A DNA stretch of 46,004 nt. Origin: an uncultured Pseudomonadales bacterium (GTDB lineage: Bacteria > Pseudomonadota > Gammaproteobacteria > Pseudomonadales > Azotimanducaceae). The notes beneath the pieces were generated by a model. The model was not told the DNA's origin and did not search any database. It worked only from the letters and a program-made list of their open reading frames with translations. Both the position numbers and the translations under genes were made by a program. The stretch spans positions 1 through 46,004 of the forward strand of contig CAKZWF010000085.1 of assembly GCA_937921865.1 (NCBI GenBank). Direction: 5' to 3'. Of the stretch, positions 24,984 through 35,400 are shown piece by piece; the stretch's first letter is position 1; each line of letters starts with the position of its first letter.

Positions 24984-26216
24984 ATGCTGATTCTGCAGAT
25001 GCTGCGCTGGCCGCTGCAACTCCCCCAGAATATTGTGCTGGTGGTGTTCACGGTGATGGCCTATATCCTGCTGGCCATGCTCCGCCATAGCAGCGAAGTG
25101 CTTTTTGAGTTGATGCTCCTGGTGTTAACACCTGTGTTCTATGGCATTTTCGGCATGCTGGCACTGAACGGCCAGCTGCGTTTAAACGACGTTGCCAGGG
25201 GACGTTTTACCGAGCCGGAGTATGAGCGCACTGCGCTGAATCCGTTTCAGAGTTTGATGGCAGCGAAGCTGGCTTTGCTCTTCGTGGCTGGCGGGGCGCT
25301 TTTTCTCCTGCCCGAACCACAGCTGTGGCTGAGCGTGGCGGCGGTTGTTTATCCGGGTCTGTTTCTAGCTCTGGTCCTCGAAGGCTCCTTTCGGGGTATG
25401 TTCAATCCTGCCCTGTTGTGGAAACTTGTCAAAGGCTTGAACCTTCTGTATCCGGTGGTGGCGGTTATGGTTTCCGGTTCCGCCGGATGGCTTGCCTACG
25501 TGCTGCTATTCGATCAGCGGTTCCTCTCCATTGCCATGTCGGCAGGATTGTTTCTACTGGTGCACCCGTTGGTTGGGTTACTGGTATTCACTTGCCGGGG
25601 AATGCTGGACCTGCACACGCTGGACAGTCCTGAACAGCGCAGAGCCGCCCAGGCGCTCGAAGAAGCACGCACATTCGATCGGCTGCTCGAAGAGTTGCAG
25701 CGGTTGTGTGGTAGCGGCAATGTCCAGCAGGCCAGCACCAGGCTCGACGTGTATCTGGCAGATAAGAGCTTTGCCGATGATGCTCAGGTCCACGAACGCC
25801 TGCGCAGTTTTCAGGACTCCCGCCTTTTCCTGGAACACGGTTTTCGCTATCTGCGACGTTTGCTCGAGCGCGGCGAGAACAAGAAAGCCTGGACTCTCTT
25901 CAAAGACTGTCATGCCATTGACGACCGCTTTCGGCCGTCGGAACTCGCCAGCCTGCTGATCTTGACCAGTACAGCGGAAAAAGCTGATGCACGTCTGGTT
26001 GAATCTCTGCTTGGTGATGCCAAAGCCACTTATCCCGGCAGCGAAGACATTCCCGAAGCTCTGTTTCGACAGGCGCGGATCAACATTGAGCTGCTCAAAG
26101 ATGGAACCAGAGGCTTGGAGATTCTCAGTCAGGTGATAGCCGGGTATCCAGAGTTCGCCGCCAGTGAAGCATTCCGCAGATATCGGGCTCGATTACGTGT
26201 GAACCGTAAACAATGA
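24984..26216 (+). CDS. membrane protein with C-terminal helical-repeat domain
   Basis: 410 residues, not recognised. The first 215 residues hold six or so hydrophobic helices (IVLVVFTVMAYILLAMLRH, LALLFVAGGALFLL, LLYPVVAVMVSGSAGWLAYVLL, AMSAGLFLLVHPLVGLLVF). From about residue 230 a soluble, mostly helical part with TPR-like spacing follows (TFDRLLEELQRLCGSGNVQQA, HGFRYLRRLLERGENKKAW, LEILSQVIAGYPEFAAS). It looks like an inner-membrane anchor with a cytoplasmic repeat arm. It follows the aldehyde dehydrogenase by 33 bases on the same strand and may share its transcript. Its end faces the ThDP enzyme across a 27-bp gap holding a weak hairpin. Confidence 0.75.
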   Translation: MLILQMLRWPLQLPQNIVLVVFTVMAYILLAMLRHSSEVLFELMLLVLTPVFYGIFGMLALNGQLRLNDVARGRFTEPEYERTALNPFQSLMAAKLALLFVAGGALFLLPEPQLWLSVAAVVYPGLFLALVLEGSFRGMFNPALLWKLVKGLNLLYPVVAVMVSGSAGWLAYVLLFDQRFLSIAMSAGLFLLVHPLVGLLVFTCRGMLDLHTLDSPEQRRAAQALEEARTFDRLLEELQRLCGSGNVQQASTRLDVYLADKSFADDAQVHERLRSFQDSRLFLEHGFRYLRRLLERGENKKAWTLFKDCHAIDDRFRPSELASLLILTSTAEKADARLVESLLGDAKATYPGSEDIPEALFRQARINIELLKDGTRGLEILSQVIAGYPEFAASEAFRRYRARLRVNRKQ

Positions 26217-26243
26217 ACAACATTGTGGTGATCGATTGGATCA

Positions 26244-27899
26244 TCAATTGCCGGTGATGACGTTGAGCACCGACGGTATGCCCTGGTCCGCGGCTTTCAG
26301 GCCGCGCTCGATGGCGGCCTGCAGTTCCGAGGGTTTTTCGACACGTTCACCATGACCATCGCAGGCTTCAACCAGTTTCTCGTACGCGGGTGCCGGAGTC
26401 AGCCGGCTTAACGGGATGTCGGTTGCAGCAGCTAAAGCGCCCTGCGGATACATGGCCCTGGCGGCATCAGCGACCGCCTTCCAGCTGCCGTTATTGTTAA
26501 TTACCGTCAGGGTGCCGAGCTTCAGCGCCGCGGCGGTGAAGTGAGCCGGAGTGGGATTGCCGAACATGTATGACCCATCGCCGACAATGGCAGTAACCTG
26601 CCGTTCCGGCTGTGCAAGTTTTGCTCCGAGTGCAGCGCCCAGACCGAAGCCCAGCCCGCCGGAGGTTGGCTCGCGCAGATAACTGCGCGGCTGGCGAAGC
26701 TCGAGCAGATCGGGATTCACGCCCATTTCGTTAATCACAATGCTGTTGTCTGATTTTGCTGCATTCAGACAGTGTGCCAGCCAGGCGGGGTCAATGGGCC
26801 GTGTTGTCTTAACCCGTTGAATCTGTGCCAGCTGCCGTTTCCGGCGTTTGGCAGCGAGTTCTGCAAGCAGTTGGCGGCGTCGGCTGACGTCTGGCTTTGG
26901 CAGGGTCCCGAGCAGTGTGAGCAGCGACTGCAGAAACAAACGCGGCGTTGCGGCCACGCTCAGCGAGGCGCGATGCCCTTTCACCGGATAATCGGCATAG
27001 AGCGGATCAGCCGCGATCTGCACAACCTGTGCGTAGGCTTTCGGTTGTTCTTGCAGCCAGGGCACTGCCGCCTCCAGGACCAGCACCAGATCTGCCTCCC
27101 GAACCAGGTTCATACCTTCCATGCCGAAATTCATGGTTTTGTCTGAGCTGAGGTTGGCGTCGGTGGCAAAAGGCTGAGCTACCGGAACGGCATATTCGCT
27201 GCTCAGCGTTTCGATTGCGGCAAACGCAGCTGGATCCCTGCCGCCCGCTGAGGTGATCAGCAGTGGAAATTCGGCCTTGAGCAGAGCGCTGGCGATTTCC
27301 TGCAATGAATCCGGGTCCGGTGCGCTGCCATGCACCATGGCAAATTCGGCGTGCTCGCTGCTGGCAGGCGCGGCCAGCACCTCCCTCGGTAGAGTCAGAT
27401 AAACAGGTCCGCAGGGTTCACTTCTGGCAATCGCGACCGCTCTGGAGAGCATCGGTGCCAGCGCCTGACCGCTGCGCAATTCGCCGTCCCACTTGCACCA
27501 CTCACGAATACCGGCGCCCTGATCAAAACTGTCCTGGCCCCAGTGAATGTGCGCTGATCTCGAGCCGAGCTGACCACCTTCGGTATTGGGTGTACGACCC
27601 GCGAGCACCAGCACCGGGGTTCGGTCGCGACTCGCATTCATTGTGCCCATCAGCGCGTTCGCCGTGCCGACGGTGGTATGAACCAGAACGGCGGCCATTG
27701 CACCGCTGGCTCGGTAGTAGCCGTAGGCCATTGCCAGCGCGAGGTTTTCGTGTGGCACAACGTGAAATTCCAAACCGACGGGTTTCTGCTGTGTGAGCGC
27801 TTCGATGATGGGCGCGGTATCTGTCCCGGCATTGGTAAATACATGGCTGATGCCCAGAGCGCGCAGCGTCGCGATGAGCAGCTGGGCGTTAGTCTGCAT
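26244..27899 (-). CDS. thiamine-diphosphate-dependent enzyme (acetolactate synthase/benzoylformate decarboxylase family)
   Basis: 551 residues with the three-domain ThDP layout. The N-terminal PYR domain has the activating Glu in VPHENLALAMAYGYYRASG near residue 50 and the usual VHTTVGTANALMG. The middle domain runs about residues 190-330. The C-terminal PP domain has the GDGSYMFGN...NNNGSW cofactor motif near residues 440-475. Such enzymes decarboxylate or ligate 2-oxo acids in the cytoplasm. Closest in feel are benzoylformate decarboxylase-like proteins, but substrate residues cannot be judged. Its start (ATG 27899) overlaps the 3' end of the FAH-like gene by 11 bases, so the two are co-expressed. 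Confidence 0.9.
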   Translation of the reverse strand: MQTNAQLLIATLRALGISHVFTNAGTDTAPIIEALTQQKPVGLEFHVVPHENLALAMAYGYYRASGAMAAVLVHTTVGTANALMGTMNASRDRTPVLVLAGRTPNTEGGQLGSRSAHIHWGQDSFDQGAGIREWCKWDGELRSGQALAPMLSRAVAIARSEPCGPVYLTLPREVLAAPASSEHAEFAMVHGSAPDPDSLQEIASALLKAEFPLLITSAGGRDPAAFAAIETLSSEYAVPVAQPFATDANLSSDKTMNFGMEGMNLVREADLVLVLEAAVPWLQEQPKAYAQVVQIAADPLYADYPVKGHRASLSVAATPRLFLQSLLTLLGTLPKPDVSRRRQLLAELAAKRRKRQLAQIQRVKTTRPIDPAWLAHCLNAAKSDNSIVINEMGVNPDLLELRQPRSYLREPTSGGLGFGLGAALGAKLAQPERQVTAIVGDGSYMFGNPTPAHFTAAALKLGTLTVINNNGSWKAVADAARAMYPQGALAAATDIPLSRLTPAPAYEKLVEACDGHGERVEKPSELQAAIERGLKAADQGIPSVLNVITGN

Positions 27900-28746
27900 T
27901 AATGGACTCGCTCTCAGCGACGACAGAGTTGCTCAACTTGCCCAGGTCCGGGTTTTCGATCTCCACCTGATCGCCCGGCGCCAGCGTGCAGTCAGCCAGT
28001 TGATCGCCAGGTGCCTGCTGCGGGGGGGCGATCAGGATGACGTCGCCTGGCTTGAGTAACAGGAAGCTGGATAGATAGCTGATCAGATAGCTCAGTGAAA
28101 ATTCTAGACGGGCGCTGGAAGACTGTTGCTTTTCATCGTCGTTTATCCTGGTAGTGACGATAAGGTCGTCAAAATCGGTGATGTCATCGAGCGTCACCAG
28201 CCAGGGGCCGATGGATCCGATCTGAGGAAAGTTCCTGGCCAGAGCTGAGTGCTGGCCTCCAGGCAGTGGCCAGTCTCTGACTGTTGTGTCGTTTGCCAGC
28301 GTGATGCCGGCAATTGCGTCTCTGGCTGCTTTCTCAGTGATTCGCCGACCGCCGCTGCCAACGATCAGCGCCAGGGCACCGCGGCAATCGAGACTTGTCG
28401 ATTCCAGAGGAATCAGCAGATGCTGCAGATGGCCAACGAGGCTTTCTGCCGTTCGCAGGTAGACGTGCGGGTGGTCAGATTCCCTGTCTGCGCCGCTAAG
28501 GTTGCCAGCCTCGATACAGATCACTTTGCTCGGCTCAGGAACCGGCGGTACCAGCGTCAGCTCCGCAAGCTCATAGTCCGCCGAAGACTCTGCGGCGATA
28601 TCTTTGGCGCGAACCAGTGCCCCAGCGGCGATCACTTCACGCAGGTTCTGATAGCCGCTCATCCGTCTGCCGAGGTCGACCACTCGATTCTCGATGAGCG
28701 CACCAAAACTGTGTTGGTTATCAATCCTGAACGACAGAAAACGCAC
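27889..28746 (-). CDS. fumarylacetoacetate-hydrolase-like protein lacking metal-ligand Glu pair
   Basis: About 285 residues from GTG 28746, which has GGGGAG eight bases upstream (the longer frame to 28854 has no support). The family fold is clear: VRFLSFR start, LVPPVPEPSKVICIEAGNLS in the middle, GITLANDTTVRDW and GSIGPWLVTLDDI later. The metal site of active members is D-x-E-x-E in an ELAVVIG strand. Here it reads LDCRGALALIVG, so both Glu are replaced (Arg and Ala). The third ligand Asp (NDTTVRD) remains. It may be catalytically inactive or use another chemistry. It overlaps the ThDP gene by 11 bases and so probably acts with it. Confidence 0.82.
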   Translation of the reverse strand: MRFLSFRIDNQHSFGALIENRVVDLGRRMSGYQNLREVIAAGALVRAKDIAAESSADYELAELTLVPPVPEPSKVICIEAGNLSGADRESDHPHVYLRTAESLVGHLQHLLIPLESTSLDCRGALALIVGSGGRRITEKAARDAIAGITLANDTTVRDWPLPGGQHSALARNFPQIGSIGPWLVTLDDITDFDDLIVTTRINDDEKQQSSSARLEFSLSYLISYLSSFLLLKPGDVILIAPPQQAPGDQLADCTLAPGDQVEIENPDLGKLSNSVVAESESINAD

Positions 28747-28840
28747 TATAGTTACTCCCCAGCTGCTCCCCGGTCCAACCTTTACTTTCAGGCTGCTGGC
28801 AGGAGAATTACCGCGGTGCCTGGCAATGTCAACGTAACAG

Positions 28841-29602
28841 GTGTGCCGTCTCATTGAATTGTCGAAACAGGCTGGTAAACAATTGTCTAAACGGAAGTCT
28901 GCGTGTGTCCCCGGAATGCTGCTGGTGTTGTCCGCTATGACTGCGGGAGCCGCGGCTGCACAATCTGCGACAGAACCTCAGGAGGCACAACGTGTGGCCG
29001 AAGAATATCTGCAGGTATGGGTGGGTGCGATTGATACGGACGAAGATTGGGATCTGAGTGATCCTGCGGATGGCAGTGATCTGACTGGAGACATTGGAAC
29101 GCTGCCTTACTTTGGCGGTGGTGCGCAGCGCCTCTATGGTGATCGTTTGCAGTTTGGCTACGAAGGTGGTGGTCTGGTCACGTGGAAAAACGATTCCACC
29201 AGATTCTACGGGAACAATGGCGGCGTCAGGATTGAGATCGACAACACCCTGTTTTCGACCGAGTTTTACATGGGGGGAGTGCTCAGTGTCCGGCTCGCAC
29301 AGTGGCTGCGGATTTATGCTGGGGGTGGTCCTGCCGTGGCTTATGGTTACCTGAGCGATGATGACGATGATTCGCCGCCTGATGAGGTTTCCCGGGCTTC
29401 GAGCAATGTTGATATCAGTTCCGACAATCATTCGCTGTCCTTTACGCTCTACGGGCGCGCCGGATTCGAGTTTGAAACCGCCAGCGGCTTCACATTTGGT
29501 GGTCATGCCAGATACGCTCCGCATGAATTCGATTTTGATGATGGCGGTAAGCTGAAACTCGATAGCTTTCAGTATTTTCTCAGTCTGGGGCAGAGGCTGT
29601 AG
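28841..29602 (+). CDS. predicted outer-membrane beta-barrel protein
   Basis: About 250 residues, unrecognised. A signal-peptide-like stretch MLLVLSAMTAGAAAA ends in AQS. The mature part has amphipathic beta strands with Gly and aromatics (LQFGYEGGGLVTW, FYMGGVLSVRLAQWLRIYAGGGPAVAYGYLS, LSFTLYGRAGFEFETASGFTFGGHARYAPH) and a C-terminus YFLSLGQRL typical of small barrels. An acidic loop DDDDD may bind cations. GTG 28841 or TTG 28859 are both possible starts; both give a Lys-rich n-region before the hydrophobic core. It is divergent from the FAH/ThDP operon and 30 bases upstream of the M14 peptidase. Confidence 0.7.
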   Translation: MCRLIELSKQAGKQLSKRKSACVPGMLLVLSAMTAGAAAAQSATEPQEAQRVAEEYLQVWVGAIDTDEDWDLSDPADGSDLTGDIGTLPYFGGGAQRLYGDRLQFGYEGGGLVTWKNDSTRFYGNNGGVRIEIDNTLFSTEFYMGGVLSVRLAQWLRIYAGGGPAVAYGYLSDDDDDSPPDEVSRASSNVDISSDNHSLSFTLYGRAGFEFETASGFTFGGHARYAPHEFDFDDGGKLKLDSFQYFLSLGQRL

Positions 29603-29632
29603 AGCACAAGTTGCAGGACATTTTTTCTAAGA

Positions 29633-32263
29633 ATGAATGAGAGAACGGGTTTGATGACAGTTAGTTCAACTGTGGCTGGAACACAGGTTAATTTCATCAG
29701 CCGGCTGATCGCGGGTTTGGTTATGCTGATGTTTACTGCGCAGGGCTGGTCGGCAGATCCGGCCAGGGGACCTTTTGCAGATCCGCGCTCGATTGCGCTG
29801 GAAGACTACCTGCCGGTTGCCACCGAGGGTTTTGATGAGAACATCCCCCGGCCAGCCAGTGTGCTGGGGCATGAAATCGGAGCCGGCTTTGCGCGTCACG
29901 ATCTGATTGTTGCCTGGTTCCGTCAGCTCGCCGAGGTGTCTCCCAGAGTCACGCTGGTTGATCTGGGTCGCACCTACGAGGGGCGCCCGCAGGTCACTGC
30001 CATCATTACCAGTCCAGCCAATCAGCGCAAACTGAATCTCCTGCAGGAGCGCCACATGGATGGCGATCAGTCTGCGCCGATCTTTACCTGGCACGGTTAC
30101 AGCGTTCACGGCAACGAGTCCAGCGGTACTCAGGCATCGCTCGCGGTGGCCTGGTATCTGGCGGCCAGCCAGGATCCGGATGTCGATGCGCTGCTTAAAG
30201 ACGTGGTGGTGATGATTGATCCGTCGCTGAATCCGGACGGCTATGGACGGTTTTCGAACTGGGGGAATCAGGCCAGCGGCCGGGTACCGGTTGCTGAGCC
30301 CGCCAACCGGGATCGCACCGAACCCTGGCCTGGCGGTCGAACCAACCACTATTTCTTCGATCTCAATCGCGACTGGTTGCTGCTGCAGCACCCCGAGTCT
30401 CGAAACCGCGTGAGTTTTCTCCGGGAATGGCGCCCCCATGTGATGACTGACCATCATGAGATGGGTGCGGATGGCACATTCTTCTTTATGCCTGGAGTAC
30501 CGAGCCGGTGGAATCCTCTGATTCCGGAAACCAACAGAAAACTGACAGCTGATCTCGGGCGTTTTCATGCCAGAGCCCTGGACCGGGCGCAGCGTCTTTA
30601 CTACAGCGAGGAAACTTTTGACGACTTTTACCCCGGCAAAGGTTCTACCTGGCCTGATCTGCAGGGTACTGTCGGTATTCTCTTTGAGCAGGCTTCGACT
30701 AGTGGACTTGTGCGGGACACGGCTCAAGGCACGATCACCCTGCCAATGGCTGTGCACAACCACGTGCTGACTTCGCTGTCGTCCATCGAAGGTGCGCGAG
30801 CGCACGCTGCTGATCTTCGCGCTTATCGTCGCGCCTATAGCGGTGGGGATCTGGTGCCGAAAAACCTTCCGGCCGGATGGATTTTTGATGATGGCGGCGA
30901 CCCGGCCCGGGCCGAAGCGCTGCTCGAGGTGATCAGCGGATTTGGTCTGGATGTTTTCGGCATTACCAGTCCGGTTCGAATTGGCAACCGCAGCTTCCTG
31001 CCGGGTAACGCCTGGGTGGTGCCTGTGCTCGGTCCGCGGGCTGCGCTGGCGCAGGCGCTGTTTGCCAGCAACGACAGTTTTGAAGACTCAACATTTTATG
31101 ATGTCTCCGGCTGGTCGCTGCCGTATGCATTTGGAGTTAATTCGGTGTCCGTACAAAGGATGCCGACCGGTCTCGAGCTGGAGCCGACGGTCAACCGTGA
31201 CTACAGGATCAGCGGGCCGCGTAGTGCGGTTGCCTGGGTATTACCCTGGCAGGATTACTATGCCCCTGCAGCTCTGGACCGGCTGCAGCGCGCAGGTGTC
31301 AGAACCCGTGTTGCGCTGGCACCATTCACCGCGACCAGCGACGGCGATGCGGTGAAGTTCGAGCGCGGCAGCATCGTCATTCATGCGGCTGATTTTCCGG
31401 AAAGCGACGAACGACCGATAGATCTGCTCAACAGGGTTGTTGACGGACTGTCGCCCGTTGTCGGCGTCGACTCAGCTATGACCGGCTCTGGACCTGAACT
31501 GGGCAGCCCGCGGGTGCGCCCGCTGCAACCCTCCCGAGTGGCCATGGTCGCTGGTACCGGGGTAAACGGCTACGCGGCCGGAAGTATCTGGCATCAGTTG
31601 GATTATCGTCTGGGTATCCCTCTGGCGCTGGTGCAGCCGGAAGCCCTGAACGAGGCACTGCTGGCGCGGCACACTCATCTCATCATGGTGGATGGAGAAT
31701 ATCTGACCATTGGCGAAGAGGCTCAGCTGGCGCTGGACCGCTGGGTCAATGCAGGCGGGGTGCTGATTCTCACCCGCGGCGCGGTGACCTGGGCGCAGAC
31801 ACTGCAGTGGTTGCCTGCCGCTGAGGTTGCAGAACCTGGCACTAGCCGCTTCCCCTATGGCGACATGGCTGCGAGAGACGGGGCCGAGCAGGTCGGTGGC
31901 GCGGTGTTGGAAGTTGAATTGGACGCCTCTCATCCTCTGGCTTTTGGTATTGATCTGTCGTCGATTGGTCTGATGCGCCGAGGCCGAACCGCTCTGGTGG
32001 CACCAGCCGGTAATCCGTTCACTGTGGCAGGTGCCTACAGTTCCTCACCGCTGCTGGACGGTTATCTGCCTGATGGTTATGAATCCGAGCTTGCTGGTGA
32101 ACCGGCTATCCTCGCAGTCCCCAGAGGCGATGGGGTCATCGTCGCGTTCGCTGATGATCCGGCGTTCCGGGCCGTCTGGTGGGTGGGGCAGCGTCTGATC
32201 AGCAACGCGATCGCGTTCGCGGAGATCATTCGCGCGCCCGAGCAGGTGTATTCTCGCCGCTGA
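29633..32263 (+). CDS. secreted M14-family zinc carboxypeptidase
   Basis: 876 residues. An N-terminal hydrophobic signal (LIAGLVMLMFTAQGWSA, ending about residue 41) directs export. The M14 domain follows: DLGRTYEGRPQ, then WHGYSVHGNESSGTQ (the H-x-x-E zinc pair), then HVMTDHHEMG (third ligand His), all within residues 100-290. The remaining 550 residues (glutamine-amidotransferase-like and beta-rich regions) are usual in large bacterial M14 proteins of this kind. It probably trims peptides in the periplasm or outside. ATG 29633 starts just after the barrel gene. Its last bases run into the tandem array at 32256. Confidence 0.9.
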   Translation: MNERTGLMTVSSTVAGTQVNFISRLIAGLVMLMFTAQGWSADPARGPFADPRSIALEDYLPVATEGFDENIPRPASVLGHEIGAGFARHDLIVAWFRQLAEVSPRVTLVDLGRTYEGRPQVTAIITSPANQRKLNLLQERHMDGDQSAPIFTWHGYSVHGNESSGTQASLAVAWYLAASQDPDVDALLKDVVVMIDPSLNPDGYGRFSNWGNQASGRVPVAEPANRDRTEPWPGGRTNHYFFDLNRDWLLLQHPESRNRVSFLREWRPHVMTDHHEMGADGTFFFMPGVPSRWNPLIPETNRKLTADLGRFHARALDRAQRLYYSEETFDDFYPGKGSTWPDLQGTVGILFEQASTSGLVRDTAQGTITLPMAVHNHVLTSLSSIEGARAHAADLRAYRRAYSGGDLVPKNLPAGWIFDDGGDPARAEALLEVISGFGLDVFGITSPVRIGNRSFLPGNAWVVPVLGPRAALAQALFASNDSFEDSTFYDVSGWSLPYAFGVNSVSVQRMPTGLELEPTVNRDYRISGPRSAVAWVLPWQDYYAPAALDRLQRAGVRTRVALAPFTATSDGDAVKFERGSIVIHAADFPESDERPIDLLNRVVDGLSPVVGVDSAMTGSGPELGSPRVRPLQPSRVAMVAGTGVNGYAAGSIWHQLDYRLGIPLALVQPEALNEALLARHTHLIMVDGEYLTIGEEAQLALDRWVNAGGVLILTRGAVTWAQTLQWLPAAEVAEPGTSRFPYGDMAARDGAEQVGGAVLEVELDASHPLAFGIDLSSIGLMRRGRTALVAPAGNPFTVAGAYSSSPLLDGYLPDGYESELAGEPAILAVPRGDGVIVAFADDPAFRAVWWVGQRLISNAIAFAEIIRAPEQVYSRR

Positions 32264-32408
32264 AGGCTCTTTATCCGCTGAGGGCTCTTTATAAGGTAGC
32301 CGCTGAGGGCTCTTACTCCGCTAAGGGCTCTTTATAAGATAGCCGCTGAGGGCTCTTTATAGAAAGCCGCTGAGGGCTCTTTATAATGTAACCGCTGAGG
32401 GCTCATGG
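32256..32408. repeat. seven tandem hairpin repeats joining two convergent genes
   Basis: Seven copies of about 19-25 bp with core GCCGCTGAGGGCTCTTTATA fill the space between the M14 peptidase (stop TGA 32261-32263) and the RND transporter (stop at 32403-32405). The first copy contains the peptidase stop codon and the last contains the RND stop codon. Each unit has AGCC/GGCT inverted ends with A/T-rich spacers, so it can form small hairpins on either strand. Confidence 0.88.
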
Positions 32409-35400
32409 CGCGGCGGAGAGTTGCTCGAGCATGCGGCTGACTGTGCGGGGGGAACCGGTGTTGCGCGCCAGCAGCTGATAGAAGGCCGGAACGACAAACA
32501 GGGTCAGCAGAGTGGCCAGCGACACTCCGGAAAAGATCACTACGCCGAGAACATTGCGGCTTTCGGAGCCAGCGCCTGTTGCCAGCAGCAGCGGAATAGA
32601 GCCCATGACGGTCGCCAGTGTGGTCATCAGCACTGGTCGGAGTCTGATGCTCGCCGCCTCCAGAATTGCGGTCTCGAAATCCCGACCGGCATCGCGCAGC
32701 TGGTTGATGAACTCGACAATCAGCACGCCGTTTTTCGAGGCGATACCAATCAGCATCACAAAGCCGATCTGGCTGTAAATGTTCAGCGTTGACCCGTTGA
32801 GATACAGACCCAGCAGAGCACCGGCTATTGCCATCGGTACCGCCAGCAGAATCACAAAAGGATGAATGAAACTTTCGAATTGTGCAGCGAGGACCAGAAA
32901 CACGATCAGCAGCGCAATACCGAAGGTGAAGATCAGACTGCCGGAAGCTTCTTTGAATTCTAAAGACTCCCCCTGGTAATCGATCTGTGCCGTTTCCGGT
33001 AGCTCCTGAGCGACGGTTGATTCGAGAAACGCCAGCGCTTCTCCGAGCGCGTAACCGGGTTCGAGGCCGGCGGTAAGCGTAATTGTGCGTAGACGGTTGT
33101 AGCGGTTCAGCGTTGCCGCTCCGGCGACTTCTTCCAGGTAAATCAGGTTCGACAAAGGAATCAGCGCGCCGTTGATATCCGAGCGGACATAGATGTTCTG
33201 CAGATCGCCTGCGCTGGCCCGCTGATCCTCTTTCGCCTGAAGTATGACGTCATATTCTTCGCCATCCTGAACAAAACTGGTGATGCGCTGCTCGCTCATC
33301 ATCGCCCCGAGAGTTCGCCCCAGGTTCTGAACCGATACGCCGAGTGCCGCGGCCCGGTTTTTGTCGATACGCACCACAACCTGCGGCTGGGTTTCTTTGT
33401 AGTTGCTGTCGATGCGAGCCAGACCGGGATAGCTTTCTGCACGCTCGATGATGATGTCGCGCCATTCGGCCAGCGTCTCGTAGTTTGGTCCACCCAGGAC
33501 AAACTGCACGGGTCTGTCGCCGCCACCTCGGGACAACCCTGAGCGCACGAAAGCGAATGCCCGCACCGATGGAATGTTCTTCCATTCGTCCATGATCTGA
33601 TCAACCGCTTGCTGAGTGGTCAGGGTACGCTCTGTCCACGGTGCCATGGTGCCGATCACCAGGCCGCTGTTGGTTGCAGAACTTCCCCAGCTGGGTACGC
33701 GGGTCAGTACTCGGGTGACTTCTCCGCGTTCCCGCAGCCGCAGCAGCGGCGCTTCAAGCTGTGCCATATGCTTCTGCATACGCGAAATGCTGGTGCCTTC
33801 TGCAGCTGTTACCCGGGCAAAGAACGAACCCTGGTCTTCTTTCGGCGCATATTCCCTGGGTACCTGCTGCACCAGCCACCAGCTGCCAGCGACGATGGCG
33901 ATGGTGATGACGACCGCCAGCCAGCTGTGCTGCAGAAACCGGCCGAGGGCGATTTGATATCCGGCTTCGAGCCGGTCAAATACGGCGTGCACAGTGCGGG
34001 TCAGCGGATTGATTTCGGCCTTCAGGGTCAGAAATTTGGAGCACATGACCGGCGTCAGGGTCAGCGCCAGGACGCTAGAGAACACCACGGCGGCGCAGAC
34101 GGTAACGGCCAGTTCGCTGAAGATCACGCCCATGTTGTCCTGAAGAAAGATGATCGGCGTGAATACGGCGACCAGCACCGCGGTAGTGGCGATCACCGCA
34201 AACGCCACCTGGCGGGCGCCGTTATAGGCAGCCAGCAGTGGTTCTTCACCTTTTTCAATGCGCCGGTAGATGTTCTCCAGCACAACGATGGCATCGTCAA
34301 CGACCAGGCCAATCGACAGTACCAGCGCCAGCAGGGTAATCAGGTTTACCGAATAGCCGAATAATGCCAGGGCTATGAATGCTGAAGTCAGGCAGATCGG
34401 GATGGTCACTGCCGGTATCAGCATGGTTCTGAAAGTGCCGAGGAAGGCGAGAATCACCAGGCTGACCAGAATGGTGGTCAGGCCAATGGTCTCGTAGACA
34501 GAATTGATGGCCTCGCGGATGAACAGAGAATCGTCAGAGCTGGTAATCAGCTCCATGTGTTCGGGCAGGCTCTTCTGAACCAGCGCGATTTCCGCCTTGA
34601 CGGCCTCCAGTGTTTCCAGAGTGTTGGCGTTGGACTGTTTGCTGATGTACATGCCAACAGTGATCTGTCCGTTGGAGCGAAAGGTTTCCCTCGTGTTGCG
34701 TGGGGCGAGTTCGACACTCGCCACTTCACCCAGGCGTATCAGGTGACCGTCTTCGCCTTTCCTCAGAACCAGCGCGCGGAAGTCTTCCGGGGTCTGGTAG
34801 CTGCGTTCCAGACGTATCCTGAATTCCCGCTCAGCTCCTTCAATCCGACCAGCGGGTAGCTCAACGTTTTCCCGGCGCAGGGCCTGTTCGATGTCGGCGA
34901 CGGTGAGATTGCGGGCGGCTAGTTCCAGGCGGTCCAGCCAGATTCGCATTGACGGCCGGGCGCCACCACCGACATCGACTGTGGATACCCCGGGAATGAC
35001 TGAAAATCGGTCCGCAATGTAGCGCTCGACATAGTCATGCAGTTCCATCAGCGAGAATTTGCTGCTGGAAATGTTGGTATACATTACCGGTCGGGCGTCA
35101 GAGTCCCGTTTCGCAACGATAGGGGTTTCAACGTCTTCTGGAAGCCGATTGAGCACCCTCGAAACGCGGTCACGCACATCGTTGGCGGCCTCATCGATGT
35201 TTCGCGACAGCTCGAATTCGATATTGATGTTGGAGCGCTCATCGCGGCTGGAAGAGCGAATCGATTTGATGCCTTCTATGCCGCTGATCTGATCTTCGAT
35301 CAGCTGGGTTATGCGGGTTTCGATGACTTCGGCTGAAGCGCCTATGTAAGTTGTGTTCACCGAGACAACGGGCGAATTGATGTCGGGATACTCACGCAGC

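Noticed and set aside
29666..30805. Long minus-strand frame of 379 codons
   Set aside because: Lies fully inside the M14 peptidase gene and has no family features.
23365..32408. CRISPR arrays
   Set aside because: Units are contiguous tandem copies without unique spacers and no cas gene is present.
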